Source: Komagataeibacter sp. FNDCR2
GTDB taxonomy: Bacteria; Pseudomonadota; Alphaproteobacteria; Acetobacterales; Acetobacteraceae
DNA: 64,000 nt
Direction of reading: 5' to 3'
NCBI RefSeq assembly: GCF_021295395.1
Contig: NZ_JAIWOU010000001.1
Span: forward strand, 2,865,001 to 2,929,000
Part shown: positions 45,876-56,033 of the stretch, piece by piece
Layout: each line of letters begins with the position of its first letter
Position numbering within the stretch: the first letter of the stretch is position 1
The notes under the pieces: generated by a model
Databases searched by the model: none
The model's input: only the letters and a program-made list of their open reading frames with translations
What the model was told of the DNA's origin: nothing
Made by a program: the position numbers and the translations under genes

Positions 45876-47693
45876 CTACGTAGCAACAACAATCCGGTCT
45901 CGACCTTCGCTTTTGGCGCGATAGAGCGCCTCATCGGCGGCCTTGATAATGGCGGCGCCATTCGTGAATGTGGTTTTCCGCCATAGGGCGATACCGAAGG
46001 ACATGGTTATCTTGCGCAGTTTCTTTCCGTCGTGATGGAGTTCGAGCGCCGCCAGGGCCGTGCGCAGCCGTTCTGTATGCATGACAAGCGTATCAAGTGA
46101 ATCTACGGCGCTGATAATAAGGAATTCCTCGCCACCAAGCCGACATACGATGTCATTGCTGCGGAAGGAGTTCTGTATTTCCGCCGCAACGCTGCACAGG
46201 ACGACATCACCCGCATCATGCCCGAAATCATCATTTACTTTCTTGAAGTGATCGATGTCACCTATGATGACGCCAAAGGCCGTATTTTCCCTGCGGGAAC
46301 GCGCGATTTCGAAACTGAGCATTTCCTCCATGTATCTGCGATTGTACAGACCAGTAAGAGGATCGCGGATTGTCTGCTCCCGCAGATCCTTCTGCAGCTT
46401 CTGGTTGACAAGCGCCGACGCTATATTCTCGATAAGCGCGGAGAGAAGGAAACGATTTTCTTCCGCGACAGTGCCCTGAAGGTAAAAAAGACCGACAACC
46501 TCGCCACTCGCAAGTAATGGTTCGCAATGGTAAGCCGTCACGTCATGTTTCACATGGGCGCACATGATGTCATTGCCCTGTGGTGAAACGGAGTGGCTCT
46601 GCCCCAGTCTCAGCGCCCAGCAGGAATCTGGCGTAAGGCTTTCAAGTTCATCTGAAACATTCCCCCAATGGGCAATACGCAGCAACAGATTACGTGAATT
46701 ATTATGTGCGTAAAGCGCACCATCTATACCGGGTATGACGCGGGGGACAAATGCACAAACAATGGCGGAAAGCTCCTGTTCCGTGCGCGCGGCCTGCAGG
46801 CGATGCGCCATCTCCCCCAGTAATTCCAGGGACTGGCCCCGAATTTTCAGCACATTACTGTTGTGCGTCAATTCCGCATTGGCCGCGACAAGTTTCCGGT
46901 CACTGGCTTCCTGGGCCTCTACCGCGTCTTCCAGCCGATCCGCCATGGTATTGTAACCATGCGCAAGCATATCAAATTCGGTGCAGCCCATACGGCCATT
47001 TACCCGTACCTTGAGATCTCCGTTTCCGAAATCCGACATGGCCTGCTGGATCATCCGTATGGGGTTGCGGATGCCACGCGTGACAAGAAGCAGCAGACCA
47101 CTGACCAGAAGGATAATGACAAGGGTTCCGCCAATGACCAGTTGCTTGTTCCATGCGGCGTGGTCTTTCAGGGTCGCGATCCGCTCCAGCAGTAATTCAT
47201 GCTCGGTTTCCTGTATTTCATTAATCTTCTGAACCAGCAGACCCATGTCAACACGGTCGCGCCCCGTCAGGACTTCGGTCCGGGCTTCATCAAAACGTCC
47301 CTCCCGCGCCAGGGTTATCAGTTTTTTTATGGTCAGGATCCGTTGGGATACCGCCGCCTGCAGGGCCACGGAGCGCTCGTACTGCAACGGGTTGTCCCTG
47401 ACCAGTTGTTCAAGGAGTTTTTCCCTGGAGGCAATCGCGGTGACGAGACCATCAAAATTTTCAGCAAACGAGGCATCCTTTGTCAGAAGGTAGCCGCGCT
47501 CTTCGGATTGCGCTTCGTGTAAATCCGAAAGCGTTTCCGACATGATTTCGGTGATTTTCTGCTTGCGGGAATTCCACTCGAAACTGGCGGTCATATTATG
47601 GGACGCGGAGAGCAGGAGCCCCGAAAGAAAAACCAGACTGATACTGACTATGGATCCAACGGCAATGATGCGGGATGTAAGGGAGTGTAACAC
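45876..47693 (-). CDS. Membrane diguanylate cyclase (CHASE3-HAMP-GAF-GGDEF)
   Basis: 605 residues. TM1 lies at about 10-30. A periplasmic CHASE3-type helical domain (about 35-180) includes EAQSEERGYLLTKDASFAE. TM2 lies at about 186-208 (LVIGGTLVIILLVSGLLLLV). HAMP follows (about 210-265), then a GAF-like domain (about 290-430). GGDEF (about 440-603) has RDPLTGLYNRRYMEE, IGDIDHFKKVNDDFGHD and the active site RLGGEEFLI. An RxxD inhibitory site (RSND) lies five residues before GGEEF. It makes cyclic di-GMP from GTP. In cellulose-making acetic acid bacteria this messenger switches on cellulose synthase. Confidence 0.9.
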   Translation of the reverse strand: MLHSLTSRIIAVGSIVSISLVFLSGLLLSASHNMTASFEWNSRKQKITEIMSETLSDLHEAQSEERGYLLTKDASFAENFDGLVTAIASREKLLEQLVRDNPLQYERSVALQAAVSQRILTIKKLITLAREGRFDEARTEVLTGRDRVDMGLLVQKINEIQETEHELLLERIATLKDHAAWNKQLVIGGTLVIILLVSGLLLLVTRGIRNPIRMIQQAMSDFGNGDLKVRVNGRMGCTEFDMLAHGYNTMADRLEDAVEAQEASDRKLVAANAELTHNSNVLKIRGQSLELLGEMAHRLQAARTEQELSAIVCAFVPRVIPGIDGALYAHNNSRNLLLRIAHWGNVSDELESLTPDSCWALRLGQSHSVSPQGNDIMCAHVKHDVTAYHCEPLLASGEVVGLFYLQGTVAEENRFLLSALIENIASALVNQKLQKDLREQTIRDPLTGLYNRRYMEEMLSFEIARSRRENTAFGVIIGDIDHFKKVNDDFGHDAGDVVLCSVAAEIQNSFRSNDIVCRLGGEEFLIISAVDSLDTLVMHTERLRTALAALELHHDGKKLRKITMSFGIALWRKTTFTNGAAIIKAADEALYRAKSEGRDRIVVAT

Positions 47694-48209
47694 ATAATCC
47701 TCGAAAAACAGGTAATATTTATTCCGGGTTCAATGATGGGAATGTTTAGTGTAATTTTATTGTCGGCGCGAATTTTCCATGGAAACTGGTCACCTGATTT
47801 TATACATGAGAAGCCGAGACGGTTGAGCGGTATCCCGCATGGGGATGGTCTGATCTGCTCTACGTTACCCTAGCCGGGATGTCACGTTAACTTCCGTCTG
47901 GCGTGGGGACTGCCCGCGTAACCAATCTAATATCGAACCGTTAATGAAACGCCGTCGTCTCCGTTTTTTTGCGTCCGTGGGGCGGTAAAGGTGAGGGGTG
48001 TGTCAGGCCCCTGCGGTATTGGGCGGTGGCAACTGGTATTCGTGGGGCTTTGTCCGATAATTCGGGCATGCCGGTAACCTGCCCGTTCCTGGATTCCCGA
48101 CGACACTATTTATTACCATACCCGGAGATGTTATTGAGAAGGTTGCATTAACAGATATCACGATTGTATGATAAGGAAAATCCCGAAATAGACCTCTCCG
48201 GAGTGCCCC
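47694..48209. other. Divergent intergenic region, 516 bp
   Basis: It lies between the diguanylate cyclase (minus) and the globin-coupled sensor gene (plus) and should hold both promoters. The only long frame (47969-48151) has no ribosome site and no protein-like features. I see no RNA motif I could name. Confidence 0.4.
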
Positions 48210-49817
48210 ATGCCCAAAACGCTACGCAAAATAGCCGAAGCTGACAGAGTGAAGGCTGAAATCCAGGCCGTCAGCGAACGTCTGGAATTCATGCAGATGA
48301 CCCCGCAGAACTGCGCGGCGCTTCGTTCGCTCAAGGCGCTGGTGCGGCGGGAACTGCCTGTTGCGCTTGATAAATTCTATCAGCAGGTAAGGAAAACTCC
48401 AGAAACTAGGAAGTTTTTCTCATCAGAGAAACATATTGATCACGCAAAGACGGCGCAGGAAGGTCATTGGGGAAATATTTCCGATGGTAATTTCAATAAA
48501 GATTACGCCGCCCAGGTGCGCAAGATCGGCATGGTGCATGCGCGGATCGGCCTTGAGCCCAGATGGTATATCGGTGGCTACGCCATAATCCTCGATCATC
48601 TCATCAAGGCGGCGGTTAAGGAAAACTTTCCTAAACGCCGCCTGTTCTCTGAAGGAGCCATGAATGCCGCAGACTTCGGGGAGGCGCTGGGCAGCCTGAC
48701 CAAAGCGGTGATGCTGGATATGGACCTTGCCATTTCCGTCTATATCGACGAGGCGGAGAAAGCCAAACTGGCGGGTCAGGCCAGCGCGATCGAACAGGAA
48801 CAGAAGCTTGTCTGCGAGAGCTTCGGCAAGACCATGGCCCGCGTTGCCAGCAAGGATCTGACCTGTGAAGTCAGGGGGGAACTGCCCGAAGCCTACCAGC
48901 CGCTACGGGCCGACTTCAACAATGCGGTCGGCACGCTGCGGCAGTCATTGCAGTCCGTGGCGCAGGTGACGGGGTCGATCGAAGGGGCGATCCGGGAAAT
49001 CAGTTGTGCTGCCGACGATCTTTCCCGCCGCACGCTGCAACAGGCGGCTTCGGTTGAAAAATCCGCCGCGGCGCTGGACCAGATTACGGCCACCGTCCGC
49101 TCCACCGCGCAGCGCGCCGAGGATGTCGGCGCGCTGGTGGCCCGTTCCCGCGCCAGTATCGAACAGTCGGAAGCCATCGTTCACAAGACCATCGTCAGCA
49201 TGGGGGCGATCGAACAGTCTTCCGGTTCGATCGGCAGCATTACCGATGTGATGGACGAGGTGGCCTTCCAGACGAACATTCTGGCGCTGAACGCCGGTGT
49301 GGAAGCCGCCCGCGCCGGTGACGCGGGCCGGGGCTTCGCCGTCATCGCCGCCGAGGTCCGGGTCCTGGCGCAGCGCTCCGCCGACGCCGCCAAGGAAATC
49401 AAGGCGCTGATCGCGAAATCGCGGGGCGAGGTCCGCTCCGGCGTTACCCTGGTGGGGGAAACCAGCAATGCCCTCAAGACGATCATCAGCGATGTGGGGG
49501 AAATCAACGAGCATATATCCGTGATCGTGGAAGCCTCGCAGGAGCAGGCCGCCGCGTTGCAGGACGTCAATTCGGCGGTCAGCGCCATTGACCACAATAC
49601 GCAGCAGAACGCCGCCATGGTCGAGCAGACTTCCGCCGCAGGCCGGAGCCTGGCCGAGGAGGCCGAACAGTTGAACGCCCTGCTGGCTTCTTTCCAGCTT
49701 GGGGGGAAGGCGTCAGGCGCGACAGATATGATGGTGCAACCCGGCACTGCGTATCAGGACGAAGAGCCGTCCGCCAATGTGTCGCAGCTTCAGCTTGAGC
49801 CCGCGATGGATGCCTAA
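48210..49817 (+). CDS. Globin-coupled methyl-accepting protein (aerotaxis-type)
   Basis: 535 residues, no membrane segment. Residues about 25-180 are a protoglobin domain, with His110 in [19 protein letters not shown] as the proximal heme ligand. A HAMP-like linker follows, and residues about 260-510 are a methyl-accepting signalling domain: the hairpin tip reads [20 protein letters not shown], then [20 protein letters not shown]. Heme binding of oxygen would control a CheA kinase. The N-terminal 25 residues are helical. Soluble MCPs of this type act in energy or oxygen taxis. No che genes lie in the window. Confidence 0.9.
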   Translation: MPKTLRKIAEADRVKAEIQAVSERLEFMQMTPQNCAALRSLKALVRRELPVALDKFYQQVRKTPETRKFFSSEKHIDHAKTAQEGHWGNISDGNFNKDYAAQVRKIGMVHARIGLEPRWYIGGYAIILDHLIKAAVKENFPKRRLFSEGAMNAADFGEALGSLTKAVMLDMDLAISVYIDEAEKAKLAGQASAIEQEQKLVCESFGKTMARVASKDLTCEVRGELPEAYQPLRADFNNAVGTLRQSLQSVAQVTGSIEGAIREISCAADDLSRRTLQQAASVEKSAAALDQITATVRSTAQRAEDVGALVARSRASIEQSEAIVHKTIVSMGAIEQSSGSIGSITDVMDEVAFQTNILALNAGVEAARAGDAGRGFAVIAAEVRVLAQRSADAAKEIKALIAKSRGEVRSGVTLVGETSNALKTIISDVGEINEHISVIVEASQEQAAALQDVNSAVSAIDHNTQQNAAMVEQTSAAGRSLAEEAEQLNALLASFQLGGKASGATDMMVQPGTAYQDEEPSANVSQLQLEPAMDA

Positions 49818-49905
49818 CGGGCTTTACGGTCGGCTGTGATCCGGCGGGGATGGAGGGGCGCTGTGCCAAAGGCTACGGCGACCACTGTCCCCCGGATTCG
49901 GCGCA

Positions 49906-49955
49906 TGAAAATGCCGCCTGTTTGGGGAAAGGCGGCATCCCAAAACTTCTGTTGG
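49906..49955 (+). repeat. Dispersed palindromic repeat, copy B
   Basis: gaaaatgccgcctgtttg, gggaa, aggcggcatccc, then aaaacttctgtt. It matches copy A at 45706-45760 on the opposite strand, with compensating changes in the stem (atgccgcct with aggcggcat). It lies 90 bases after the stop of the globin-coupled gene and can serve as its terminator. Confidence 0.6.
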
Positions 49956-50168
49956 TTTTTATCGGAACTATTATATTCAAATAGAGTCTGGGTGCGGAGC
50001 AGGCTGAAAGCACATACTCCCGGATCAAGCAGAAGCTGGGGGCTTGATTGTAACGAAACCTGTTTCCAGGTCAGCACATTGGAACCCGTAAAAACGCTGA
50101 TCGGGGAACTTGCCATTGGTATTATTTAATACAAATAAAAATATGGATTTTATACTTTAAAAAATCAT

Positions 50169-50354
50169 CTAAAACTTGGGCAGCGGGATGTGTGGAGAAA
50201 AAAGGCATCCGATAGCTATGCCCCCAAGAAAAAGAATGACCATCATTGTTGTCAACAGGGCATGTTTTCGTTCCGTTGGCGTGGCGAACGGGGGCTTGAG
50301 GCTTTTATCCGCCAGGGGCGGCGGCTCGCCGTTCGAATGGAAATTATTGCTCAT
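50169..50354 (-). CDS. Small membrane protein, 61 aa
   Basis: It starts MSNNFHSNGEPPPLADKSLK with AAGGAA 8 bases before the ATG. One membrane segment near the C-terminus (LLTTMMVILFLGGIAIGCLF) is followed by a short SPHIPLPKF tail. Function unknown. It is divergent from the ACIII operon. Confidence 0.5.
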   Translation of the reverse strand: MSNNFHSNGEPPPLADKSLKPPFATPTERKHALLTTMMVILFLGGIAIGCLFSPHIPLPKF

Positions 50355-50651
50355 GGCCGTATTCCTTATTGCGGGATTTTGGTTCCTGAACGCCACCCGC
50401 ATCCCGTAAGTTTCGCCATGGCGGAATAAAGGTTTCGACCAAGAAACCAGCGGTGTGATGCATGTAATCCCTGACCATGCGCAAGCGAAGCCGAGCGGCT
50501 ATATTCACTGCGTTGTGAAGGGATCGTTTTCCGGGGGCGGGGCGTTCTGCCCCATGGAAAGTCCGCGAACCGCCTTGATGCTGTTCGTGGCGGGCCAATG
50601 ATATGCGGTATCTCCGGTCATAAACGTAATATAAAAACGGAATACAGATAG

Positions 50652-51305
50652 ATGGCAGCGCTGTTCACGCCCCGCGCCAATGTCATCATGGTTACGTGCA
50701 TGCTCGGGTGCGCCAGCATGGTCATAGGTGGATGCCTGTGGTGGTTCGCCTGGCCGTATACCGATTATGCCCGGCATGTGGGGTGGGTGGTCGAACAGCC
50801 GGTTCCATTCAGTCACCAGCATCATGTCGCGGGTCTGGGGCTGGATTGCCGGTTCTGTCACAGCAGTGTGGAACAGAGTGCGCAGGCCAGCATGCCCCCA
50901 ACCTTTACCTGCATGACATGCCATTCCCAGATATGGACGAATGCCGGGGTGCTGGCGCGCGTTCGCGACAGTTTCCTCCATAATACGCCGCTGGTCTGGC
51001 CGCGCGTTACCAATGTTCCCGACTATGTTTATTTCAACCATGGCATTCATGTCGCCAAGGGCGTGGGATGCGAAAGTTGCCATGGCAATGTCGCTACCAT
51101 GCCCCTGACCTATAAGGCCCGGACGCTGACGATGCAGTTCTGCCTCGACTGCCATCGCGACCCGGGGCCGCAACTGCGCCCGGCAGAAAATATATTTGAT
51201 ACCGACTGGCGCCGTGACCGCTCCACGCCCATGCCGGCGGCACTGGTGGCGCAATATCATGTAGGCGGACGTAACCTGACGGAATGCGCGATATGCCACC
51301 GCTAG
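50652..51305 (+). CDS. actA: Alternative Complex III subunit ActA, pentaheme cytochrome c
   Basis: 217 residues. A membrane anchor lies at about 10-33 (IMVTCMLGCASMVIGGCLWW). Five CxxCH heme sites follow: CRFCH, CMTCH, CESCH, CLDCH and CAICH, with extra His for bis-His ligation (FSHQHH, YFNHGIH). This is the periplasmic multiheme subunit that passes electrons from the ActB/ActC quinol site to ActE and then to the oxidase. First gene of the operon. It overlaps actB by 22 bases. The ribosome site is weak. Confidence 0.9.
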   Translation: MAALFTPRANVIMVTCMLGCASMVIGGCLWWFAWPYTDYARHVGWVVEQPVPFSHQHHVAGLGLDCRFCHSSVEQSAQASMPPTFTCMTCHSQIWTNAGVLARVRDSFLHNTPLVWPRVTNVPDYVYFNHGIHVAKGVGCESCHGNVATMPLTYKARTLTMQFCLDCHRDPGPQLRPAENIFDTDWRRDRSTPMPAALVAQYHVGGRNLTECAICHR

Positions 51306-54181
51306 GCTGGCCTGCGGGGCGGGATGCGGTCCGCAGGCTGGCCAGCCTGCCCGACAGCGAACTGGCCCGGCATTTTCCTCCGCTTGAAACGGCCCTGTCA
51401 CATACGCTGGACCGGCGGCGCGTACTCAGGCTGCTGGCGCTGGCAGTGGCGAGTGGCGGGGTCGCGGGCTGCGATCCCGGCACGCCGGATCGGGGGTTCG
51501 TCTCAGCCGTAAAGGCTGCGCAAGGCGTGGTGCCCGGTGTGCCCAATATCTATGCCACGGCGCATGTGCGTGAGGGATATGCCGAAGGCATTCTCGTGAC
51601 CCACCAGATGGGCCGCCCCATCAAGATCGAGGGGAACCCCGCGCATCCCGCCAGCCTGGGCGGCACGGACGCCATGGCGCAGGCCCTGATTCATGATTTT
51701 TATGATCCCGACCGCGCAAGCGGCCCGTTACATCAGGGCATGCCCACGTCATGGCAGGATGTGGCGGGCGCAATGCAGAAGATGCGTTCAGCCGTCATGT
51801 CCCAACGACCCGATGGAACGGCTTCAGGCGCCGGGTTGCGTATCCTGACAGGTACGGTGACCTCTCCCACGCTGGGCCGGGTGATCGAGCAGCTTCTGGC
51901 GGCCAGCCCGGGCGCACTGTGGCACCAGTGGGATGCGATCGGACGGGAGCGCGTCAGGCAGGGCCTCCGCCTTGCCTATGGCCAGCCGGTTTCGGTTATT
52001 GCGGATCTGGCACAGGCGGATGTGGTGCTGGCGCTGGACAGTGACCTGCTGGACAGCGCGCCGGGGCATCTTGCCCACGCCCGGTCATTTGCCGCGCGCC
52101 GCAATCCCGCGCGTGGTGTCATGAACCGCCTGTATGCAGTGGAGCCCACGCCATCACTGACCGGCGTCGCGGCGGATCATCGGTTCATCGCGTCTCCCGC
52201 CGTGCTGAATGAGGTGATCGGCCGGCTATCCGCACGGATCCTGCAAAATGAAGCGCCCTCGGGCGGCCCGGACTGGCTTGGTCCCGTGGTGGCGGACCTG
52301 CGCGCCAGCCATGGGCGGGCGCTGGTCCATCTCGGCCCCCATCATCCGCCCGAAGTCCATGCCATGGTGCAGGCCATGAACGAAGCCCTGGGCGGACGAG
52401 GCCGGGTCTTTGATGTGTTTGAGCCGCCCGAATATCAGCCCGTCGCGCCGCCGGGCACGCTATCAGCATTGATGGAAGACATGGAGCGCGGCGCGGTGGA
52501 CGCGCTCGTGATCCTCGACGTCAATCCCGTCTATCAGGTTCCGCGCTTTGCCGCCGCCCTGCGCCATGTGCCGACCAGTATCACCCTTGCGGACCGCCCG
52601 CATGAAACGGCGGTCACGACCCACTGGCACGTACCGCTGGCGCATGGAATGGAGGACTGGGGCGATGCCCGTGGGCATGATGGCACGGTCGCCCTCATCC
52701 AGCCGCAGGCCATGCCCCTGTATGGCGGGATGCACGTGCTCGGCGCCCTGCAGGCCTGTCTGGGGCAGCCATTACGCCCCGCCGCCGATCTGGTGCGCGC
52801 GACATGGCGTGACCGCCTGTCCTCTCCGCGCGACTGGCACGACGCACTGGCGTCCGGCGTTGTCGCGCAAACGGCGTCCCGGCGGGTGGATGCGGCCCTG
52901 CAACGTGGCGCTGTCCGCGTGGCGTCGCCCGCATCCTACCCGCGCCAGCCCGCGCAGCCTGTCCTGCTGCTCCGGCCCGATCCCTATTTGTGGGACGGGC
53001 GGGGCGCCAACAATCCGTGGCTGCAGGAACTGCCGCGCCCGTTGAGCAAGGTGGTATGGGACAACCCGCTACTGATCCCCCCCGATCTCGCCCGTGACAT
53101 GAAGTTGCGTAATGGAGACGTGGTGACACTCTCGCGGGGGGAAACCTGCAGGCAGCTTCCGGTCTGGATACAGCCGGGGCAGGCGGCGGGGTGCGTGGTG
53201 GGCTTTCTCGGGTGGGGCCGCAGCCATGCGGGGGAGACGGGCAATCATGTCGGCACCGATCTGTATCCATTGCGTGAGGCATCGGGTTCCCTTCGGATCG
53301 AGGCGGCGACGGGCCAGGCCAGTCCCGTCGCCTGCACCGAACACCACGCCACGATGATTGATGCCGGGCCTTCGGACGTTGCACGTCACGGTACACTGGA
53401 GCAGTTCAGGGACAATCCAACCTTCCTCAAGGATGGTGGGGAAGGGGAGGAGACGCTGTATCGCAGGCCCCCCGACGCGCCCGTCGCGTGGGGGATGAGC
53501 ATCGACCTCAATGCCTGCATCGGCTGCAATGCATGTGTTGCGGCATGCCAGGTGGAAAACAATATTCCGGTGGTCGGACGTGACGAGGTGCTGCGCCAGC
53601 GTGAAATGCACTGGCTGCGGATTGACCGTACCTACGAAGGAACGCCCGACGCACCCGACACGTTCTTCCAGCCGATGTTATGCATGCATTGCGAGCAGGC
53701 CCCGTGCGAGACCGTCTGTCCGGTGGGGGCGACGACGCATGATTCCGAAGGCCTGAATGTGATGGTCTATAACCGGTGCATCGGAACCAAATTCTGTTCC
53801 AACAACTGCCCCTACAAGGTCAGGCGGTTCAACTACTTCGCGTTCGCGCAGCAAGAAAGCCGTCCGGCCATCAGCCGTAATCCCGATGTATCCGTCCGCA
53901 CGCGCGGGGTGATGGAAAAATGCACGTTCTGCGTGCAGCGCATCGCGCAGGCGCGCATCGTTTCGGATCGTGATGGCGTGCCGGAGCGCGTCGTGACCGC
54001 GTGTCAGGCGGCCTGTCCCACGCAGGCCATAAGCTTTGGCGACATCAACGATCCCATGGCGGAGGTCACGCGCCGCAAGGCCGGCCCGCTGAGCTACGCC
54101 GCACTACCCGAACAGGGTACGCACCCGCGCGTGACGTATGAAGGACGCATCCGTAACCGCAACCCGGATATCGGGTCATGA
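51284..54181 (+). CDS. actB: Alternative Complex III subunit ActB, fused molybdopterin-like and iron-sulfur protein
   Basis: 965 residues. A twin-arginine leader (RRRVLRLLALAV near residue 45) ends in AGC. The first 680 residues follow the molybdopterin oxidoreductase fold but lack cofactor, as in other ActB. The last 260 are a four-cluster ferredoxin domain: CIGCNACVAACQ, CMHCEQAPCETVCP, CIGTKFCSNNCPYK and CTFCVQRI with CQAACP. The protein is exported folded and sits on the periplasmic face. A second ATG at 51293 is also possible as start. It overlaps actC by ATGA. Confidence 0.92.
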   Translation: MRDMPPLGWPAGRDAVRRLASLPDSELARHFPPLETALSHTLDRRRVLRLLALAVASGGVAGCDPGTPDRGFVSAVKAAQGVVPGVPNIYATAHVREGYAEGILVTHQMGRPIKIEGNPAHPASLGGTDAMAQALIHDFYDPDRASGPLHQGMPTSWQDVAGAMQKMRSAVMSQRPDGTASGAGLRILTGTVTSPTLGRVIEQLLAASPGALWHQWDAIGRERVRQGLRLAYGQPVSVIADLAQADVVLALDSDLLDSAPGHLAHARSFAARRNPARGVMNRLYAVEPTPSLTGVAADHRFIASPAVLNEVIGRLSARILQNEAPSGGPDWLGPVVADLRASHGRALVHLGPHHPPEVHAMVQAMNEALGGRGRVFDVFEPPEYQPVAPPGTLSALMEDMERGAVDALVILDVNPVYQVPRFAAALRHVPTSITLADRPHETAVTTHWHVPLAHGMEDWGDARGHDGTVALIQPQAMPLYGGMHVLGALQACLGQPLRPAADLVRATWRDRLSSPRDWHDALASGVVAQTASRRVDAALQRGAVRVASPASYPRQPAQPVLLLRPDPYLWDGRGANNPWLQELPRPLSKVVWDNPLLIPPDLARDMKLRNGDVVTLSRGETCRQLPVWIQPGQAAGCVVGFLGWGRSHAGETGNHVGTDLYPLREASGSLRIEAATGQASPVACTEHHATMIDAGPSDVARHGTLEQFRDNPTFLKDGGEGEETLYRRPPDAPVAWGMSIDLNACIGCNACVAACQVENNIPVVGRDEVLRQREMHWLRIDRTYEGTPDAPDTFFQPMLCMHCEQAPCETVCPVGATTHDSEGLNVMVYNRCIGTKFCSNNCPYKVRRFNYFAFAQQESRPAISRNPDVSVRTRGVMEKCTFCVQRIAQARIVSDRDGVPERVVTACQAACPTQAISFGDINDPMAEVTRRKAGPLSYAALPEQGTHPRVTYEGRIRNRNPDIGS

Positions 54182-55548
54182 CGCGCGGCGCGGCCGCGGC
54201 ACGGGAAGGTGAGGGTCTCATCCATCCCGATGAGACACCCCGCACCCTGACGGAGCGGATATGTGCGACGACCCTGCGCCCGGATGGGGGGCGATGGACA
54301 CCCCTGTGGTGGTGGCTGTGCCTGGGGATTGCGCTGGCGCTGCTGGCGGGGGGCGCGGTGTCGGTGGCGTGGCTGTTTTATGCCGGGCTGGGGATATGGG
54401 GCATCGACTGGCCCGTGGCGTGGGGGTTCGATATCCTCAATTACGTCTGGTGGATCGCGATCGCCTCTGGCGGTACGTTTATTTCCGCCCTGTTCTTCAT
54501 GCTGCGCGCGCCGTGGCGTACGTCACTCAACCGGCTGGCCGAGAGCCTGACACTCTGCGCCGCCCTGTGCGCGGCCATATTCCCGATCCTGCACCTGGGG
54601 CGGCCACAGTTTTTCTACTGGCTGTTTCCCTATCCCAACACCATGGGGCTGTGGGCACAGTTCCGCAGTCCGCTGGTATGGGATTTTTTCGCGATCCTTG
54701 CCTATGTCTCATGTTCCGTCATGTTCTGGTATTTCGGCCTGCTGCCTGATCTGGCAACGTTGCGAGACCGGGCGCAGCGCCCGTGGCAGCAACTGTTCTA
54801 TGGCGTGCTGGCGCTGGGGTTTCGGGGCTCCGGCCTGCAATGGCGGCATTACCAGCCGGTCTATGGCGTGATGGCCGCCCTTATGGCGCCGCTGGTGGTG
54901 TCGGTCCACAGCATTGTCGGTATGGATTTCGCGGGGGGCGCGACAACGGGGTGGCATTCCACCCAGTTCCCGCCATTCTTCGTATTCGGGGCGGCGCTGT
55001 CCGGCTTTGCCGTCGTGCTGCTGGCGGTCATTCCGCTGCGCCGGGGCATGGGGCTGCACCCCTATATCACCAACTGGCATATTGACGTGCTGGGGCGGCT
55101 GCTGCTGACGGCCAGCCTGTGCGTGGCCTATGCCTATGTCATGGATGTCTTTTCGACATTCTATGGTCCGGATCAGGCGGACCGGATCATGTTCGCCTTC
55201 CGGCTCCATGGCCTGTACGCGCCCGTTTACTGGGGCACCATCATGCTGAACATCGTCTTTCCACAGGTGTTGTGGTGGCGTTCGGTGCGACTGAACCAGC
55301 CGGTCGTGTGGCTGGTCTGTCTGGGCGTGATCATTGGCATGTGGCTGGAACGCTTCCAGATTATCGTGACCAGCCTTGCGCGCACGCAGCTTCCCTCCGC
55401 CTGGGGGCAATATACGCCTACCCTGTGGGAATGGAGCCTGCTGGGTGGCACGATTGGCCTGTTCCTGACCACGTTCCTGCTGCTTGTACGCTTCATCCCC
55501 ATGCTGGCCATGGCCGAGATGCGGGCCATGCTGGGGGACAGGCCCTGA
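54178..55548 (+). CDS. actC: Alternative Complex III subunit ActC, NrfD-like membrane protein
   Basis: 456 residues with about ten membrane segments, for example LCLGIALALLAGGAVSVAWL and FFAILAYVSCSVMFWYFGLL. GWHSTQFPPFFVFGAALSGF and the following helices are typical of the NrfD/PsrC quinol-binding family. It oxidises menaquinol or ubiquinol and feeds ActB. The start ATG lies in the ATGA overlap with actB. Confidence 0.9.
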   Translation: MTRGAAAAREGEGLIHPDETPRTLTERICATTLRPDGGRWTPLWWWLCLGIALALLAGGAVSVAWLFYAGLGIWGIDWPVAWGFDILNYVWWIAIASGGTFISALFFMLRAPWRTSLNRLAESLTLCAALCAAIFPILHLGRPQFFYWLFPYPNTMGLWAQFRSPLVWDFFAILAYVSCSVMFWYFGLLPDLATLRDRAQRPWQQLFYGVLALGFRGSGLQWRHYQPVYGVMAALMAPLVVSVHSIVGMDFAGGATTGWHSTQFPPFFVFGAALSGFAVVLLAVIPLRRGMGLHPYITNWHIDVLGRLLLTASLCVAYAYVMDVFSTFYGPDQADRIMFAFRLHGLYAPVYWGTIMLNIVFPQVLWWRSVRLNQPVVWLVCLGVIIGMWLERFQIIVTSLARTQLPSAWGQYTPTLWEWSLLGGTIGLFLTTFLLLVRFIPMLAMAEMRAMLGDRP

Positions 55549-56033
55549 TTATCGCCGCCTTCACCACCGAAGCGGCCCTGCACGCCGCCGCTACCGAACT
55601 GCGGCGCGACCCGGACCGCGCGGTCGAAACCTATAGCGCCACGCAACCGCCCGATACCGCTTCGGGCTCCATCGTGCCGCTGCTGATGCTGGGGGGCGCG
55701 CTGGTTGGGGGCATGGGGGGCTTTGGCATGCAGGTCTATGCCACGACCATCGGCTATCCGCTCGATATTGGCGGCAGGCCCGATTTCTCATGGCCATCCT
55801 ACATCCCGGCGACTTTCGAGCTCGCGGTGCTGGGTGCGGTGCTGGCGGGGATGATCGGCTACTTCGTCATGGCGCGCCTGCCGCACCTGTATGACCCCGT
55901 GGATGAAAGCATGGCCATGCGGGGCGTCATGACCGGGGGGTATGTCCTTGTGGTGCGATCGGCGGACAGCGCGGGGGTGCGTGAAGCGCTTGTCCGCCAC
56001 GATCCGCTCGTGATTGAGGAGGTCGGGCCATGA
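55545..56033 (+). CDS. actD: Alternative Complex III subunit ActD (DUF3341), CTG start
   Basis: 162 residues. The DUF3341 fold: a soluble start IIAAFTTEAALHAAATELRR, then two membrane segments (SIVPLLMLGGALVGGMGGFG and FELAVLGAVLAGMIGYFVMA), then MRGVMTGGYVLVVRS. The frame has no ATG, GTG or TTG near the right place. The best start is CTG at 55545, which overlaps the actC stop as CTGA in the same way that other genes of this operon overlap as ATGA or GTGA. ATT at 55548 is an alternative. It overlaps actE by ATGA. Confidence 0.8.
   Translation: MIIAAFTTEAALHAAATELRRDPDRAVETYSATQPPDTASGSIVPLLMLGGALVGGMGGFGMQVYATTIGYPLDIGGRPDFSWPSYIPATFELAVLGAVLAGMIGYFVMARLPHLYDPVDESMAMRGVMTGGYVLVVRSADSAGVREALVRHDPLVIEEVGP

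Noticed and set aside
47969-48151. 60-codon frame in the gap before the globin-coupled sensor
   Set aside because: No ribosome site, cysteine- and arginine-rich nonsense composition.
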